From: JASMTM01 sp046483075
GTDB lineage: Bacteria; Thermotogota; Thermotogae; Petrotogales; Kosmotogaceae
Length of the DNA stretch: 6,035 nucleotides
Direction: 5' to 3'
NCBI GenBank assembly: GCA_046483075.1
Contig: JAWODV010000008.1
Location: 1 to 6,035 of the forward strand
In this document: piece by piece, positions 5,839-6,035 of the stretch
Numbering within the stretch: position 1 is the first letter of the stretch
How the letters are laid out: each line of letters opens with the position of its first letter
Notes under the pieces: generated by a model
Database searches by the model: none
Told to the model about the DNA's origin: nothing
Seen by the model: only the letters and a program-made list of their open reading frames with translations
Program-made: the position numbers and the translations under genes

Positions 5839-5894
5839 GCCACCCCTGCCATAAAAGCAGGTTGGTGTCGACATGCTAAGATGGCAAGGGTGGC
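5839..5894. other. 14-bp-stem hairpin just after the restriction-modification gene
   Basis: GCCACCCCTGCCAT (5839-5852) pairs with ATGGCAAGGGTGGC (5881-5894) at 13 of 14 positions, around a 28-nt loop (5853-5880). The left arm starts 7 nt after the stop codon. On the plus strand it could protect or end the enzyme mRNA, but no T-run follows. On the minus strand it would be the 3' hairpin of the candidate RNA at 5839-5980. The loop contains the self-complementary TGTCGACA and an AGCA/TGCT pair. Confidence 0.6.
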
Positions 5895-5913
5895 ATATAC
5901 TGTAAGGGCGGGG

Positions 5914-5925
5914 TGTTTTAAAACA
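5914..5925. promoter_or_regulatory. Perfect 12-bp palindrome in the terminal noncoding block
   Basis: TGTTTTAAAACA is fully self-complementary. It differs in length and sequence from the TGTA-N3-TACA sites near 2417-2461 and may be a protein-binding site or a short stem in an RNA. Confidence 0.3.
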
Positions 5926-5930
5926 GTTTG

Positions 5931-5980
5931 CGACCCGCATTAGACACCTGCCTCATACGACCCGCCAAATCGACAGAACC
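5931..5980 (-). repeat. Right member of the diverged inverted repeat pair
   Basis: On the minus strand it begins GGTTCTGTC (5980-5972) and ends AATGCGGGTCG (5941-5931), matching the left copy at 546-596. It also contains an internal direct repeat: CGACCCGC occurs at 5931-5938 and 5958-5965, 27 bp apart. In the left copy only one of these is well kept. Confidence 0.5.
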
Positions 5981-5998
5981 TACACCAATACAGAAATA

Positions 5999-6007
5999 GT
6001 TATATAG
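5999..6007 (-). promoter_or_regulatory. Putative minus-strand TATA box for the candidate RNA
   Basis: The minus strand reads CTATATAAC. Its centre at 6003 predicts a transcript start near 5977, where the GC-rich conserved block begins. The region from 5991 to 6035 is AT-rich overall, so a plus-strand promoter for a gene beyond the window is equally possible. Confidence 0.33.
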
Positions 6008-6035
6008 TATGATAATATTATGTTATATATGAAAG

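Larger units (their letters stand above)
5839..5980 (-). ncRNA. Candidate structured RNA of about 140 nt, antisense loop to the transposase start
   Basis: This GC-rich noncoding stretch lies between AT-rich sequences and has no convincing ORF on either strand. On the minus strand a TATA box (6007-5999) would start transcription near 5977, at the edge of the conserved GGTTCTGTC word. Possible pairings include GGCGGG (5966-5961) with CCCGCC (5912-5907), TTGGTGT (plus 5862-5868) with ACACCAA (5982-5988) if transcription starts slightly earlier, and the 14-bp 3' stem. The hairpin loop in this orientation reads CTTAGCATGTC-GACACCA, complementary to the transposase mRNA from the start codon onward with one unpaired U. 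Transcription, ends and strand are unproven. It could instead be a 3' untranslated region or recombination site. Confidence 0.3.

Noticed and set aside
5833..6035. tRNA, CRISPR array or small protein gene in the terminal block
   Set aside because: No cloverleaf with a T-loop GGTTCGA-type signature, no regular spacer-repeat pattern, and only frames of about a dozen codons without ribosome-binding sites.

Overview
The window reads as an accessory region of an archaeal chromosome, probably a methanogen or another euryarchaeon/Thermoplasmatota-type organism. The signs are TATA-like elements at plausible archaeal distances from starts (best at 2405-2412, 2467-2474, 555-561 and 5999-6007), a PaREP1-type HEPN protein, a small protein of a type I associate with archaea, and an IS6-like transposase with archaeal-looking HTH and DDE segments. 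No marker gene fixes the taxon. Base composition is patchy by eye: the first complete gene (285-515) is GC-rich, the 609-1254 pair and the long 2755-5832 gene are AT-rich, and the transposase is intermediate. This suggests AT-rich cargo in a GC-richer backbone.

Layout: (1) 1-72, minus strand: the first 24 codons of a gene leaving the window, with a strong Shine-Dalgarno. (2) 285-515, plus: a 76-residue zinc-ribbon protein. (3) 609-863 and 820-1254, plus: an overlapping gene pair, a small alpha/beta protein of unknown function followed by a PaREP1/HEPN-like helical protein. (4) 1238-2386, minus: an intact DD(34)E transposase carrying an N-terminal SWIM zinc finger and a zinc ribbon. It converges on the HEPN gene and their 3' ends overlap. 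(5) 2387-2501: a divergent promoter region with two TATA boxes facing away from each other and a cluster of TGTA-N3-TACA palindromes between them. (6) 2502-2651, 2648-2716 and 2755-5832, plus: a ribbon-helix-helix (RHH) regulator, a 22-codon micro-ORF joined to it by an ATGA overlap, and a 1025-residue single-chain restriction-modification-specificity enzyme (type IIG/IIC). (7) 5833-6035: a compact GC-rich noncoding block with a 14-bp-stem hairpin, a 12-bp palindrome and a minus-strand TATA box, probably an unannotated structured RNA.

How the parts may work together: the RHH protein sits where a controller protein would in a restriction-modification operon, and the palindromes could let it set both its own operon and the divergent transposase. 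The terminal block adds a second possible link. If it is transcribed from the minus strand, the loop of its hairpin carries 18 nucleotides antisense to the transposase start-codon region, apart from one bulge. The whole AT-rich block is also bracketed by a diverged inverted pair of about 50 bp (546-596 and 5931-5980). These links are inferences from sequence patterns in this one window.
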